A stretch of 64,000 nucleotides of DNA from Collinsella aerofaciens (GCF_005844325.1 NZ_SPFY01000004.1:1-64000); one strand, 5' to 3'. Positions 19,371-29,083 are shown, counted from the first letter of the stretch. The notes: generated by a model from the letters alone, not told the origin. Program-made: numbers and translations.

Positions 19371-21488
19371 TTACTCGCTATTATCCTCGCGTGCCGCGAT
19401 CTTTTCCACGCGAACGGCGTTTTCCTGGGTGAGCGCGGCGCCCGTCAACGGGTCCCAACGCAACGGTGTATGGTCGAGCGGGCCCACGCCCAGGGCTTGA
19501 GCGCCACCGGCATCGGCGCCAAACGAACGCCCACCGGGGGCGGCCGAGGTGAAGATGCACGCCGGATGCAGATAGGGCGTCGTCTCCACGCGCACGCGAT
19601 CGCGGCCCATGTCGCTCACAAGCTCGACGACCTCGCCATCGGCGATACCCATGCGAGCGGCGGCATCGGCATTCATCTGCACGGCATCCAGATCCGATCC
19701 AGCCTCGGCGGCACCTTGGGCCGCAAGCCTGCGCGAGGTGTGCGACTCAAAGGGACGGTTACCGCTAATGAGGCGAAACATCCCCGGGGCAGGCTCCACC
19801 ATGGGAGCGATCCAGTTGGGTACACGACCCAGACCGGCTCGTTCCCATACGTCGCTTGCCAGCGCAATTTTGCCGCGATCCAAGGGAATCACCGGCTCGC
19901 CCGTACGCGACGGCAACGCAACACCCGTGTCGGCCCAGCCGCGCTCCTTGAGCTCGTCCAGATTGATCCCAAAAGGCGCCACCTGGGCAGCCGCCAGATC
20001 GTCAGACGTAAACTGGAAGTACTCGCCCATGCCACACGCCTGCGCCAGACCGGCAAAAATCTCCCGACCGGGACGCGTGTCGTCATGCTGCACGGGCAGC
20101 ACGGCGTTGCGGTAGAACACGCGCGCGTCGTTGACGCCCGCCACCGTTCCCACGCCGCGGTCGGCCTCCAGATACGTCACGTCGGGCAGCACGAAGTCAG
20201 AAGCGCGCGCTGTCTCGGACCAGCGAATATCAATCGTCACGAGCAAGTCAAGCTGCTGCAAAATACCCAACCAAGCCTGCGCATTGCCATAGCCCGCACC
20301 GGGGTTACTGGCATAGACGATGAGTCCACGCAAATCGCCGGCAAGAATCGACTGACCGATGGTCGTGCACAGACCGCGCACCGGATCGACCAGTGGATAG
20401 CGCTCGGACCCCAGCTTGGGCCCGCGCGGCACCGGCGGCGTCGCAAAGCGTGCGGGATCGAGGTCGCCCAACGCAAGCGGCGTGGGCGGGTTGAGGGCAC
20501 CGCCCGCGTGTCCGATGCAGCCCAGCAGCACATCGACCAGACAAATCGCGCGCGCGGTCTGGGTACTGTTGGCATACGCGATACCGATGCCGCCATGAAA
20601 GCCCGCATCCACCACAGCGGCAGGCGCGGCGGCAGCGAGATCGCGCGCCGTGGCGACAATCTCTGCGGCCGGCACGTCGCACATCGATTCGGCCCACTCG
20701 GGTGTCCAAGCACTGGCCGCCTGCGCCAGCTCGTCAAAGCCTGTGGCGTAGCGGTCCACGAACTCGTGATCGTACAGGTCCTCGGCTACCAGCACATGTG
20801 CGATACCCAGCAGCAACGCCAAATCGCATCCGGGACGCACGCGCAGCCAGCGGTCGGCAAGCGCGGCCGAACCGCTGCGCCGGGGGTCAACCACGATGAT
20901 CTTCGCCCCGCGCCGGCGCGCATCGTTGAGTGCGTCAACGGCTCCCATCGTCGACGAATCGACAATGGAACGCCCCAAATACATGATGCAATCGGTATGC
21001 TCCAGGTCGGAAGCGGGGCTGTAGCCCAGGCTGTGCTCCCAACCGGTAAGCCGGCTTACCTCGCAGGCGCCATCGGCACCGTATACGTTGGGCGAACCCA
21101 GCGCATGCATAAAACGAAACGCCCAGTAGCGGTCGAACGAGGGCACACCAAGTGTCATGCCCAGCGCGCGCGGACCATGCCCGTCAACAATCCCCCCAAG
21201 GCGCGCAGCGATCTGCGTAAACGCCTCGTCCCAGGAAATCGCATCGAACCCCGAGCCATCCTGGCGGCGACACATGGGGTGCACGATGCGGTCGCGCTCG
21301 TCAAACGGCATTGCCAGGCGATGCCGTCCGCGGGCGCACAGGGCACGCGCCGCGCACGGATGCCCCGGCACCGGCAGATCGGCCACCACACGCCCATCCT
21401 CAACATGGGCTGCAAAGGCGCAATCGGCATAGCATCCCCCGCATGTGGTCACCACGGCGCGACCGTCACGCTCCACAGCAGATGCCAT
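19371..21488 (-). CDS. Stand-alone molybdopterin oxidoreductase, DMSO reductase superfamily
   Basis: 705 residues from the ATG at 21488, which has GAAAGGGG upstream; the frame continues to 21554 without a better site. The N terminus carries a 4Fe-4S motif CxxCxxxC plus C51 (C16, C19, C23, C51). Molybdopterin oxidoreductase and dinucleotide-binding domains follow. The likely Mo ligand is C142 in YGADGACEVSRLTGW, as in polysulfide or thiosulfate reductase-like enzymes rather than a Sec or Cys formate dehydrogenase. There is no TAT signal, so it is probably cytoplasmic. No iron-sulfur or membrane partner is adjacent, and it sits between selA and focA. Substrate and electron partner are unknown. 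Confidence 0.8.
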   Translation of the reverse strand: MASAVERDGRAVVTTCGGCYADCAFAAHVEDGRVVADLPVPGHPCAARALCARGRHRLAMPFDERDRIVHPMCRRQDGSGFDAISWDEAFTQIAARLGGIVDGHGPRALGMTLGVPSFDRYWAFRFMHALGSPNVYGADGACEVSRLTGWEHSLGYSPASDLEHTDCIMYLGRSIVDSSTMGAVDALNDARRRGAKIIVVDPRRSGSAALADRWLRVRPGCDLALLLGIAHVLVAEDLYDHEFVDRYATGFDELAQAASAWTPEWAESMCDVPAAEIVATARDLAAAAPAAVVDAGFHGGIGIAYANSTQTARAICLVDVLLGCIGHAGGALNPPTPLALGDLDPARFATPPVPRGPKLGSERYPLVDPVRGLCTTIGQSILAGDLRGLIVYASNPGAGYGNAQAWLGILQQLDLLVTIDIRWSETARASDFVLPDVTYLEADRGVGTVAGVNDARVFYRNAVLPVQHDDTRPGREIFAGLAQACGMGEYFQFTSDDLAAAQVAPFGINLDELKERGWADTGVALPSRTGEPVIPLDRGKIALASDVWERAGLGRVPNWIAPMVEPAPGMFRLISGNRPFESHTSRRLAAQGAAEAGSDLDAVQMNADAAARMGIADGEVVELVSDMGRDRVRVETTPYLHPACIFTSAAPGGRSFGADAGGAQALGVGPLDHTPLRWDPLTGAALTQENAVRVEKIAAREDNSE

Positions 21489-21557
21489 CTCGATTACCCC
21501 TTTCGCAAGCCAAACACAACAGGCAAACAGCCCAGCAACGAGCCCCAGACCCAAAAA

Positions 21558-21588
21558 GCCTCCCGCACGGCAACGCCCCGCGGGAGGC
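21558..21588 (-). terminator. Rho-independent terminator after focA (end of the formate hydrogenlyase operon)
   Basis: Stem GCCTCCCGC / GCGGGAGGC with a 13-base loop, followed on the minus strand by TTTTTGG. It lies 23 bases beyond the focA stop. Confidence 0.85.
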
Positions 21589-21610
21589 CCAACGTCAAAC
21601 AGACGGCACC

Positions 21611-22450
21611 TTACGCCTCGGACTTCTTGGCGTAGATAAACCAGTAGCCGAGCGCGACCAGAACCGCGCCGCCCACGATGTTGCCCAGCGTGGCGGCGAA
21701 CAGGTTAAACGCAATGCCCGCAGCATTGAGTGCATCAGCGCCAGCGACGTCGGCACCGTAACCGCATGCATGCATCACGGCGCCCATAGGCAAAAAGTAC
21801 ATGTTGGCGACGCAGTGCTCAAAACCGCAGGCCACAAAGGCGGCGATGGGCAGCAGAATGCCCACGACCTTATCGACCACGGTCTTGCCGGCGGTACCGA
21901 TCCACACGGCCAGGCACACAAAGATGTTGCACAGGATGCCGCGGAAGAAGATCGTCACCCAGTCGATCGTCACCTTGCCGGCGGCGACGCTCACCATGGA
22001 ATTGGCGACCGCCTCGCCGTTGAGCTTGTAAATGCCGGCCATATACACCAAAAAGACGATGAACAGAGCGCCGACAAAATTGCCGACCCACACGACGACC
22101 CATGCCTTGAGCATCTGAGCCAGGGAGATCTTTTTGCTCTTGAGCGCGCAGACCATAAGCGAATTACCGGTAAACAGCTCGGCGCCGCACACCAGTACCA
22201 GCACCAGGCCCAGGCAAAAGCACAGACCGCCCACGACGCGCTGGGCACCCCAGCCCAGCGTGCTGTCGCTCAAGAACACGGTAAAGAACAGGCCACCGAA
22301 GGCAATAAACGCACCGGCGAACATTGCCAACAGAAAGGCCTTTGCGACCGGCAGGTTGGCCTTGGTCACGCCGGCGGCCTCGGTCTTGGCCTCGATCGCG
22401 GCGGGCGCCAGGCAATCGGGAGCGGGATATTCTGCCTTGGAATCTGCCAT
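21611..22450 (-). CDS. focA: Formate/nitrite transporter FocA family
   Basis: Pentameric inner-membrane channel expected to move formate, based on its place at the end of a formate hydrogenlyase operon. The 279-residue protein has six predicted membrane segments and FNT-family motifs such as AGAFIAFGGLFF and CGAELFTGNSLM. The FGFEHCVANMY-type motif is present as ACGFEHCVANMYFLP. The ATG at 22450 follows AGAAGTG; the longer frame from 22489 overlaps the spacer after hycI. Nitrite or hydrosulfide transport cannot be excluded from sequence alone. Confidence 0.9.
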   Translation of the reverse strand: MADSKAEYPAPDCLAPAAIEAKTEAAGVTKANLPVAKAFLLAMFAGAFIAFGGLFFTVFLSDSTLGWGAQRVVGGLCFCLGLVLVLVCGAELFTGNSLMVCALKSKKISLAQMLKAWVVVWVGNFVGALFIVFLVYMAGIYKLNGEAVANSMVSVAAGKVTIDWVTIFFRGILCNIFVCLAVWIGTAGKTVVDKVVGILLPIAAFVACGFEHCVANMYFLPMGAVMHACGYGADVAGADALNAAGIAFNLFAATLGNIVGGAVLVALGYWFIYAKKSEA

Positions 22451-22489
22451 GTCAATCACTTCTTTCCTAATCAGCAGGGACAAGCGCAC

Positions 22490-22993
22490 CTATTGCTCTT
22501 GTCCCAAGCGGACAAAGTGGGAAAAGTCGTTGGCGGCCACGGCGTCGTACACGGCGTCGACGGCGTCAAAGACTTCCGGGGACATGGGGTTGTAGAACTC
22601 CGTGTCGCCCGGCTGAATCCCTATGAAGACGATATCTTCGCACGATTGCTCAATCTCTTCGATCAGAATCGACAAGGGAAGCGAATGCGTGGTGAACATC
22701 GACTTGCGCGCGACGTCGGTCTTATCGAGCAGGCGGATGGCACCGACGGGCAGCGCCATGTCGGCGGCATCGACCAACACTAGGCGCGGCGGACGCTCGC
22801 GCTTGACCTCGATGATGTCGTCCTCGGGCGTCTGACCACCGTCGATGGTGTACCAACCGGCGATGGGCGTGTCCTCCATCTTTTTGGAGAGCACGGGGCC
22901 AGCGGCATCGTCGGCGCGCAGCACGCTTCCCGCCGTGAGCACAATGCCCGCAAACGGGGCGTCGTTCACACGGCCATCCACAACGCGACCCAT
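22490..22993 (-). CDS. hycI: Hydrogenase 3/4-type maturation endopeptidase HycI
   Basis: Nickel-dependent protease predicted to cleave the C terminus of the hydrogenase large subunit after nickel insertion. The 167-residue sequence has the family core GSVLRADDAAGPVL near residues 22-35, a nickel-binding acidic residue in VLVDAADMALPVG, and a histidine in TTHSLPLS. The start overlaps the hycH stop (TAATG). Its presumed target is HyfG, whose chain continues past the C-terminal DPCYSCTDR motif. Confidence 0.9.
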   Translation of the reverse strand: MGRVVDGRVNDAPFAGIVLTAGSVLRADDAAGPVLSKKMEDTPIAGWYTIDGGQTPEDDIIEVKRERPPRLVLVDAADMALPVGAIRLLDKTDVARKSMFTTHSLPLSILIEEIEQSCEDIVFIGIQPGDTEFYNPMSPEVFDAVDAVYDAVAANDFSHFVRLGQEQ

Positions 22994-23574
22994 TACTGCA
23001 ACCTCCCCGTCAGATACACGCCCGACACATCGCGCACGCGCTCAACCAGATCGCGAAACTTCATTAAGAACGCAACCTGCTGGGCATGCAGGCCAAAGTC
23101 GTTATCGAACACCGAGATGCCGGCCTTGGCCGAACCGCGAAAACCGCGATCGTCGAGCAGCGTGTCACAGGCCTCGAGCAGCGACGGCACCGCCGCCTTG
23201 TCGAGCTGGCACTCGCCAAAGGAGCGGATGGCCTCGAACTTGGTCTTGGCCTCCCCCTCCGGCAGCGCGTCGATAAGCGTATAGAACACGTTCACCGGCA
23301 CCGACAGGCGCGGCTCAAAGCAGTCGAGCACGCCGGTGTGGTGGCCCACGGCGAGCGTGTAGTACAGCACGTCGCAGGCCTCCTGGGGAACGTCTTCCTC
23401 GGTCTCCACAAACTTACGCGTGAGCTCATAGAAGACCACCTGGTCGGGCGTATGGCCCAGGCAGGGGTCGGCGACGCCCTCGGCGGCCTCGTCGCTTGCG
23501 CGCGAGGCATCGCCAAAAGAGCCGCCGAGCATGCCGGGGCCCGCAAAGTAACCAGAGCGGTCCGTGAGCTCCAT
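22993..23574 (-). CDS. hycH: Formate hydrogenlyase maturation protein HycH
   Basis: 193 residues, HycH family. E. coli HycH is required for maturation of the hydrogenase-3 large subunit. The stretch HTPDQVVFYELTRKFVE near residues 41-57 is the most recognisable. No transmembrane segment, so cytoplasmic. It starts directly after the hyfI stop (TAG-ATG) and overlaps hycI by one base, confirming tight operon structure. The molecular mechanism of the family is not well defined. Confidence 0.85.
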   Translation of the reverse strand: MELTDRSGYFAGPGMLGGSFGDASRASDEAAEGVADPCLGHTPDQVVFYELTRKFVETEEDVPQEACDVLYYTLAVGHHTGVLDCFEPRLSVPVNVFYTLIDALPEGEAKTKFEAIRSFGECQLDKAAVPSLLEACDTLLDDRGFRGSAKAGISVFDNDFGLHAQQVAFLMKFRDLVERVRDVSGVYLTGRLQ

Positions 23575-24357
23575 CTAGCGACCTCCGGCCAGTACCAGAT
23601 CCTGTAACGCCGAGTACACCTCAACGCGGCGAGGATCATCCTGCTTGTCGATGAGCAGCGCCATGGCACCGCGGATATCGCCCTTGGGCGCGCCCTCGAG
23701 CGTATCCATAAACTCGTTGGCCAAGTCGCGGCCGTAACGGTAGCCGCTCATGGCGCGAGCCTCGCGCTCGATGGCAACGCGCAGCTTGTACGGCACGCCG
23801 GGGTGCAGGATATCGGCCTGCTCGCCGGCGGCCTCCACCGTGGTCTCGGCATGGAGCTTTTGGTCCAGCAGGCCAAGTGCCATGGCAAAGCCGTAGACGG
23901 TCTGCGCGGGGCTGGGCGGGCAGCCGGGGATGTAGACATCGACCGGCAGAATCTTATCCGTACCGCCCCAGACGCAGTAGTTGTCGTAGAAGATGCCGCC
24001 GGTGCAGCCGCACGCGCCATAGGACACTACGATCTTGGGATCGGGTGCGGCCTCAAAAGCGCGCAGGGCCGGCATGCGCATGGCACGCGTCACGGCACCG
24101 GTGTACAGCAGCACGTCGGCGTGACGGGGCGAAGGCACGACCTTGATGCCAAAACGCTCGACGTCAAAGACGGGCGTGATGGAACCGAAGATCTCGATCT
24201 CGCAGCCGTTGCAGCCGCCGCAGTCGACACGGTAGACGTACACCGAGCGCTTGATCTTCTTAAGAAGGGTCGCCTTGGCCTTCTCGATGCTCTCGTCGAG
24301 CTCGATCTTGGTCGGGCGGTACTGAAGCCGCTCGGGCAAAAGCGTGGGTTCGGCCAT
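23575..24357 (-). CDS. hyfI: Hydrogenase-4 small subunit HyfI/HycG (NuoB-like)
   Basis: Small electron-transfer subunit of the group 4 NiFe hydrogenase, homologous to complex I subunit NuoB. It carries the proximal 4Fe-4S cluster ligands DCGGCNGCEIE, GACGCTGG and PGCPPSP. The 260-residue chain has a C-terminal tail of about 60 residues beyond the conserved NuoB core. It starts two bases after hyfH and sits opposite the large subunit HyfG in the same operon. Confidence 0.93.
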   Translation of the reverse strand: MAEPTLLPERLQYRPTKIELDESIEKAKATLLKKIKRSVYVYRVDCGGCNGCEIEIFGSITPVFDVERFGIKVVPSPRHADVLLYTGAVTRAMRMPALRAFEAAPDPKIVVSYGACGCTGGIFYDNYCVWGGTDKILPVDVYIPGCPPSPAQTVYGFAMALGLLDQKLHAETTVEAAGEQADILHPGVPYKLRVAIEREARAMSGYRYGRDLANEFMDTLEGAPKGDIRGAMALLIDKQDDPRRVEVYSALQDLVLAGGR

Positions 24358-24359
24358 GG

Positions 24360-25076
24360 TTACTCCTCCTTCGTTTCAAAATCCATGATGATGCCCTCGA
24401 CCGGTGCAGGACCGGCGGGGATCTCGGGCGCATCGGGGTTGAGCTCGCGGTCGATATACTCCGGGTTCACGCCGTGGCCGCCCAGATACTCCATGCCGGG
24501 GCCCTGGGGCTCACCGGACGCAAGCGTCTCGTTGGCAGCCATGCCGGCAGCGTTGCCGGTCTTTACGGCCGAGGCGGCGCGCAGGGCGTCGAGCTCGCGC
24601 TTGCACTCCTGGCACATACCGACGGTACGGGCAGCCTGCTCGGCCTCCATGCCGCCGGCCTTTTGCAGCAGGCGCTTGGCGTAGTCGATCTCCTTGTGCG
24701 GGGCAAACGGCTTGCCGCAGCGCGAACAGTGCTCGAGCGTGTAGACGCTCTTGCTGGTGAGGTCGTCCTTGCTCATGACGGCCAGCTCAAACTCCTCGGT
24801 GAGCTTGATGGCCTCCATGGGGCAGGCTTCCTCACAGCGGCCGCAAAAGATGCAGCGGCCATAGTCGATCGACCAGGTAATGGTATCGGCCGCAAGGTCG
24901 GTGTCCATGCGAATGGCATCGGCCGGGCACGCCACGCCGCAGGCACCGCAGGCGATGCAGAGCTCGGCATTGTGCTCGGGTTTGCCGCGCATGTCCTTGT
25001 TGGTAGGGAACGGCGCAAACGGGTACTTGACCGTCGCGTCGCCGGCCTTGGCGTTAACCTTCCAAAGCTTCAGCAT
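24360..25076 (-). CDS. hyfH: Hydrogenase-4 iron-sulfur subunit HyfH/HycF (NuoI-like)
   Basis: 238-residue ferredoxin-like subunit with two 4Fe-4S motifs, CIACGACGVACP and CIFCGRCEEACP, relaying electrons toward HyfI. A further CSRCGKPF...CQECKREL pair looks like a zinc ribbon, which many HycF proteins share. The ATG at 25076 lies one base after the hyfG stop (TAA-T-ATG); the long frame extending to 25199 is an overlap artefact. The C-terminal region is rich in G, P and E and probably disordered. Confidence 0.92.
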   Translation of the reverse strand: MLKLWKVNAKAGDATVKYPFAPFPTNKDMRGKPEHNAELCIACGACGVACPADAIRMDTDLAADTITWSIDYGRCIFCGRCEEACPMEAIKLTEEFELAVMSKDDLTSKSVYTLEHCSRCGKPFAPHKEIDYAKRLLQKAGGMEAEQAARTVGMCQECKRELDALRAASAVKTGNAAGMAANETLASGEPQGPGMEYLGGHGVNPEYIDRELNPDAPEIPAGPAPVEGIIMDFETKEE

Positions 25077-25077
25077 A

Positions 25078-26850
25078 TTAGAGCGCCTCCTCATCGAGCG
25101 GAGCGGCCATGGTGCCCTCGCCCGCAAGCGGCGACTTGTCGCGCCAGACGTTCTCGAACTGCTCCTTGTCGAGCACATGGTCGCGCTTGGCGGCGACATC
25201 GGTCACCGTCACGCGGTCGGTGCAGGAGTAGCACGGGTCGAGCGAGCCGACGATCAGCGCCGCGTCGCCCACGGTGTTGCCGCGGAACATGTAGCGCAGG
25301 ACCGGCCAGTTGCTGTACGTGGCGGCCTTGGCGCGCCAGCGGTAGCACTTCTGGTTATTGCCGAGCATGGCCCAGTGCACGTCCTCGCCGCGCGGCGCCT
25401 CGGTGGCACCGATGGCGTACTTGTGCGGGGTGTACTCCCAATCCGTGGTGAGGATGGGGCCCGACGGGCAGTTCTCGAGCATGGTCTCGATCATGTCGAT
25501 CGAATCGTAGACCTCCTGGATGCGAACGGCGGTACGGCCGAAGGCATCGCAGGTGTCGGCCGTGGCGGCGTGCATCTTTTGGATGTCCGGATCGGCGTAG
25601 CCGTCGAAGGGATGGTCAAAGCGCACGTCGCGGGCATAGCCCGAGCCACGCATGAGCGGGCCGACCGGCGAGAAGTCGCGTGCGATCTTGCGGTCCAAGA
25701 TGCCGATGCCACTCGTACGCTCAATGAAGTTGGGCGTGGAGAGCAAGACGTCGACGAGCTCCTGAACCTCGGAGCGCAGCTGGTGGATGGTCGTGAGCGT
25801 GGAGAGCTTCTGCTCGGCCAAAATGTCGCGACGCACGCCGCCGATCACGTTGAGGCCGTAGGTCTTGCGGTGACCGGAGAGCTTCTCGGCCAGGTCCATG
25901 GACTTCTCGCGGACGCGGAAGAACTGCTGGAAGCCGGAGTCGAAGCCGGTGTAGTGCGATGCGAGGCCAATATTGAGCAGGTGTGAGTGCAGACGCTCGA
26001 CCTCGAGCATGATGGCGCGGATGTACTGGGCGCGCGGCGGGACATGGATGCCCTGTGCGCGCTCGACGGCCTCGGCATAGGCCACCGAGTGGGCGCAGCC
26101 GCAGATGCCGCAGATGCGGTCGGCGAGGAACGTCACGGCGTCATAGTTCAGGCGCGTCTCGGCGACCTTCTCCATGCCGCGGTGCACGTAGAACAGACGG
26201 TAGTCGGCGTCGACGATCGTCTCGCCCTCAACGAACAGGCGGAAGTGGCCGGGCTCGTCGGAGGTGATGTGCAACGGGCCCATGGGGACAAGCGTCGTCT
26301 CCTTGCCCTTGGTATCGGCCAAGAACTCGTAGTTTTCCATGTCACTCGCGGGAGCGGGACGGAAGCGGTAGTCCATGGAGTCCTTGCGCAGCGGGTACAG
26401 GCCGCTGGGCCAATCGTCGGGCAGCACCAGGCGACGACGGTCGGGCAGACCCTCGGGGATCAGGCCAAACATATCGCGCAGCTCGCGCTCGCCCCACACG
26501 CAGGCGGGGACGAACGGCGTCACGGACGGGAACGTCATCTTGGCGGGATCGACCTCGGTGCGCACGGTCACCCAGCCGGGGTCCTCCCCCTCCATGGAGA
26601 TGACGTAGTACACGGCGTAACGGCCGCACAGGCTGCGCTCATCGTTGCCGATGATCACGGGAATCCAGCCGTAGCGCTCGTAGTACAGGTAGTGGACGGC
26701 CTCGGGCAGCTTGTCCTGCTTGACGGTAATCGTCAGCTGGTCCTCGCACTGCCACTCAACCTTCTCGATGCAGCCCGGAACGGCGCGGCGCAGGGCCTCG
26801 ACATGGCTCTCGCAGCGACGGGCATACACCTTGTTCTCAGTTTCAATCAT
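25078..26850 (-). CDS. hyfG: Hydrogenase-4 large subunit HyfG/HycE (NuoCD-like, NiFe active site)
   Basis: Catalytic subunit that reduces protons to H2. The 590-residue protein fuses a NuoC-like N-terminal domain (about residues 1-180) to a NuoD-like NiFe domain. The L1 motif RICGICGCAHS and L2 motif DPCYSCTDRV supply the four nickel cysteines. About 40 residues follow L2, consistent with a HycI-cleaved tail plus extension. The gene begins three bases after hyfF. The cysteine pattern is complete, so the enzyme should be active. Confidence 0.95.
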   Translation of the reverse strand: MIETENKVYARRCESHVEALRRAVPGCIEKVEWQCEDQLTITVKQDKLPEAVHYLYYERYGWIPVIIGNDERSLCGRYAVYYVISMEGEDPGWVTVRTEVDPAKMTFPSVTPFVPACVWGERELRDMFGLIPEGLPDRRRLVLPDDWPSGLYPLRKDSMDYRFRPAPASDMENYEFLADTKGKETTLVPMGPLHITSDEPGHFRLFVEGETIVDADYRLFYVHRGMEKVAETRLNYDAVTFLADRICGICGCAHSVAYAEAVERAQGIHVPPRAQYIRAIMLEVERLHSHLLNIGLASHYTGFDSGFQQFFRVREKSMDLAEKLSGHRKTYGLNVIGGVRRDILAEQKLSTLTTIHQLRSEVQELVDVLLSTPNFIERTSGIGILDRKIARDFSPVGPLMRGSGYARDVRFDHPFDGYADPDIQKMHAATADTCDAFGRTAVRIQEVYDSIDMIETMLENCPSGPILTTDWEYTPHKYAIGATEAPRGEDVHWAMLGNNQKCYRWRAKAATYSNWPVLRYMFRGNTVGDAALIVGSLDPCYSCTDRVTVTDVAAKRDHVLDKEQFENVWRDKSPLAGEGTMAAPLDEEAL

Positions 26851-26853
26851 TCG

Positions 26854-28413
26854 TTACTTCACCTCGCTCTGAGCGGTCTCGGTACCGAACACAGCGCGGT
26901 ACATCGGCGTCGCGTGAAGTTCCTCGGTGCTCTGCTCGAGCACGATGCCGGTCGCGGTCTCCACACCGTGCACGAGGGGCAGCGGGGTGGCGATGCCAAA
27001 CCACAAGATCATGACAGCCAGGATGATTTCGGGAATAAGCATGAGCGCCGGAGCCTCATGCTTGCCCATGCCCTGGGGCGCATGGCCGAATACCGACTTG
27101 AGTGCGATACGGGTGAGCGCGGAGATGGCCACGGTAAGACCGAGGGCGACCACGACGACCAGCCACATGGGACCGGCGGTAACACCGGCGACAAAAGTCA
27201 GGAACTCGGAGATAAACATGCCAAAGGGCGGGAAGGCGCCAAGACCGAGCAGCGCCAGGACGGCGAGCGCGGCGGTTGCGGGGGCAACCTCGACGACACC
27301 CTGAATCTTGGCCAGGCTACGCGTACCAAAGGCGTGCTGGATGTTGCCGGACACGCAGAAGGCAAGCGTCTTGGTAAAGCCGTGGAACACGCAGTGCAGC
27401 AGGGCCGCGGCGATACCCAGCGGGCCACCGATACCCAGGCACAGGGCGATAACGCCCACGTTCTCCACAGACGAGTACGCAAAGCGGCGCTTGAGGTCGT
27501 CCTGGCGAAACATCGAGAGTGCCGCCACCAAAATGGACAGCGTGCCGACGATCAGCAGCAAAAGCTGCGGATACTCGGCGCCCACGGCCTGGATGGTAAA
27601 GCCGTAGAAGCGCATGATCACAAGCATGGCGCACTTAAGCAGCACGCCCGAGAGCAGGGCCGAGACAGGGCTCGGGGCCTGGGAGTGGGCATCGGGCAGC
27701 CAAGTGTGCATGGGGAACAGGCCGGCCTTGGTGCCAAAGCCGATCACGATAAACGCAAAGGCGAGGCGCATGAGCGTCGGGTCGAACTGGTCGGCATACG
27801 GCAGCACGCACGACAGGAACGCGGCCTCGTGGGCGTTGGGAATCACGTCGGCGGCGTTGGCGTAGATCAGCAGCGTACCGAACAGGCCAAAGGCCACGCC
27901 GGCGGTGCAGACCATCGCATACTTCCAAGAAGCCTCGAGGGCCGTCTTGTTCTTGTAGATACCCACGAGGAACACGGTGGAAAGCGTGGTTGCCTCCACG
28001 GCGGCCCACGTGAGGATCATGTTGTTGGACAGGCACGCGAGCAGCATGGTGAACACAAACAGGCTAAACAGCGCAAAATACTGCTTGGCGCGCTCGGCGG
28101 GCATGGAGCCCTCCTCGATATCGGCCTTTACATAGGGCAGCGAGAACAGCCCCGTAAGAAAACCGATAAAGCCGATGAGCAGCACAAAGATGGCGCCCAG
28201 CGAATCGAGGTGGAACCACAGGCCAAGAGCGCTCGCGGTTTCGCCGCTCATAAGGACGTCGCCGGCCGTCATAATCGACAGCACCAGGACGGCTGCGACG
28301 GAGACCAGGTTGAGACCGGCAAACACGTTATAGGACGTGTTCTTGGGCAAAAACGCCATGACCAGCGAGAACACCAAAGGAGTCGCGAGCAGGGCGAGAA
28401 TCAACGTTTCCAT
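26854..28413 (-). CDS. hyfF: Hydrogenase-4 membrane subunit HyfF (NuoL/M/N antiporter-like)
   Basis: 519-residue polytopic membrane protein with about 14 predicted helices and the proton-channel family core (PDAHSQAPSPVSALLSG, with the preceding lysine-rich loop). It belongs to the proton-translocating arm that distinguishes Hyf from the shorter Hyc complex. It starts three bases after hyfE. Ion specificity (H+ or Na+) cannot be told from sequence. Confidence 0.92.
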   Translation of the reverse strand: METLILALLATPLVFSLVMAFLPKNTSYNVFAGLNLVSVAAVLVLSIMTAGDVLMSGETASALGLWFHLDSLGAIFVLLIGFIGFLTGLFSLPYVKADIEEGSMPAERAKQYFALFSLFVFTMLLACLSNNMILTWAAVEATTLSTVFLVGIYKNKTALEASWKYAMVCTAGVAFGLFGTLLIYANAADVIPNAHEAAFLSCVLPYADQFDPTLMRLAFAFIVIGFGTKAGLFPMHTWLPDAHSQAPSPVSALLSGVLLKCAMLVIMRFYGFTIQAVGAEYPQLLLLIVGTLSILVAALSMFRQDDLKRRFAYSSVENVGVIALCLGIGGPLGIAAALLHCVFHGFTKTLAFCVSGNIQHAFGTRSLAKIQGVVEVAPATAALAVLALLGLGAFPPFGMFISEFLTFVAGVTAGPMWLVVVVALGLTVAISALTRIALKSVFGHAPQGMGKHEAPALMLIPEIILAVMILWFGIATPLPLVHGVETATGIVLEQSTEELHATPMYRAVFGTETAQSEVK

Positions 28414-28416
28414 GGA

Positions 28417-29070
28417 CTACCCCCTCAGCTCGGACAGGTCGCGCGCATCGAGCGAGTGGGAGTCGTCCCAAATGCGACGCACGACGATGGACATGATGAT
28501 GACGGCAAAGATGGCGTCGGTGGCGATACCGATCTCGATGATCTCGGGAGCGGTGGGGGCCAAAAGCGCGAGCGTCACGTGGCTGCCGTTTTCCATAAGG
28601 CAGTATCCAAAGATCTGCTTCATGATGTTGCGCTGCGAGATGATGCAGGTGAGGCCCACGAAGAAGTGAGCGAAGCTAATAGCGAGCGCAGGCGTTGCGA
28701 CCTCGGCCGTGGGCAGGCTGATCTGCGTCACAACGGCAAAGCAGATCGCGACCTCGACGGCGATGATGCAGATGGCCCACGCGGGCTTAAGGCCGGCCTT
28801 GAGCGATGCGTCGCTCGGCTCGCCCATCTTCTTGTATGCGCGGTTGAGGATGTAAGGGACCAGGACGACCTTAGTGATAAAGGCAGATCCGGCCCACATT
28901 AGCAGCTCCTGCGCACCGGTGGTGACACCGAGCGTGGCGAGAAGCCCCACGAGCACCAGCGACTGCACCGCATACCAGCGAATGGCGTGCTTGATGTTCT
29001 TGGAGACGACCACCATGGTGGACGTGACAATCAGAAGGCCGCCAAGGATGTTGACGATCGAATAACCCAT
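28417..29070 (-). CDS. hyfE: Hydrogenase-4 membrane subunit HyfE (NuoK-like)
   Basis: 217 residues, six to seven predicted helices, similar in size and placement to HyfE, whose C-terminal half resembles NuoK. Residues such as LMENGSHVTLALLAP retain the buried acidic position expected of the family. It starts after AGGAGG, 13 bases beyond the hyfD stop, and lies in the conserved order hyfD-hyfE-hyfF. Confidence 0.88.
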   Translation of the reverse strand: MGYSIVNILGGLLIVTSTMVVVSKNIKHAIRWYAVQSLVLVGLLATLGVTTGAQELLMWAGSAFITKVVLVPYILNRAYKKMGEPSDASLKAGLKPAWAICIIAVEVAICFAVVTQISLPTAEVATPALAISFAHFFVGLTCIISQRNIMKQIFGYCLMENGSHVTLALLAPTAPEIIEIGIATDAIFAVIIMSIVVRRIWDDSHSLDARDLSELRG

Positions 29071-29083
29071 GTCGTTCTACCTC

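Noticed and set aside
25987..28902. 971-codon open frame on the plus strand opposite hyfF and hyfG
   Set aside because: Antisense shadow of genes with complete catalytic motifs. Similar shadows at 31217-33565 and 19023-21635 were rejected for the same reason.
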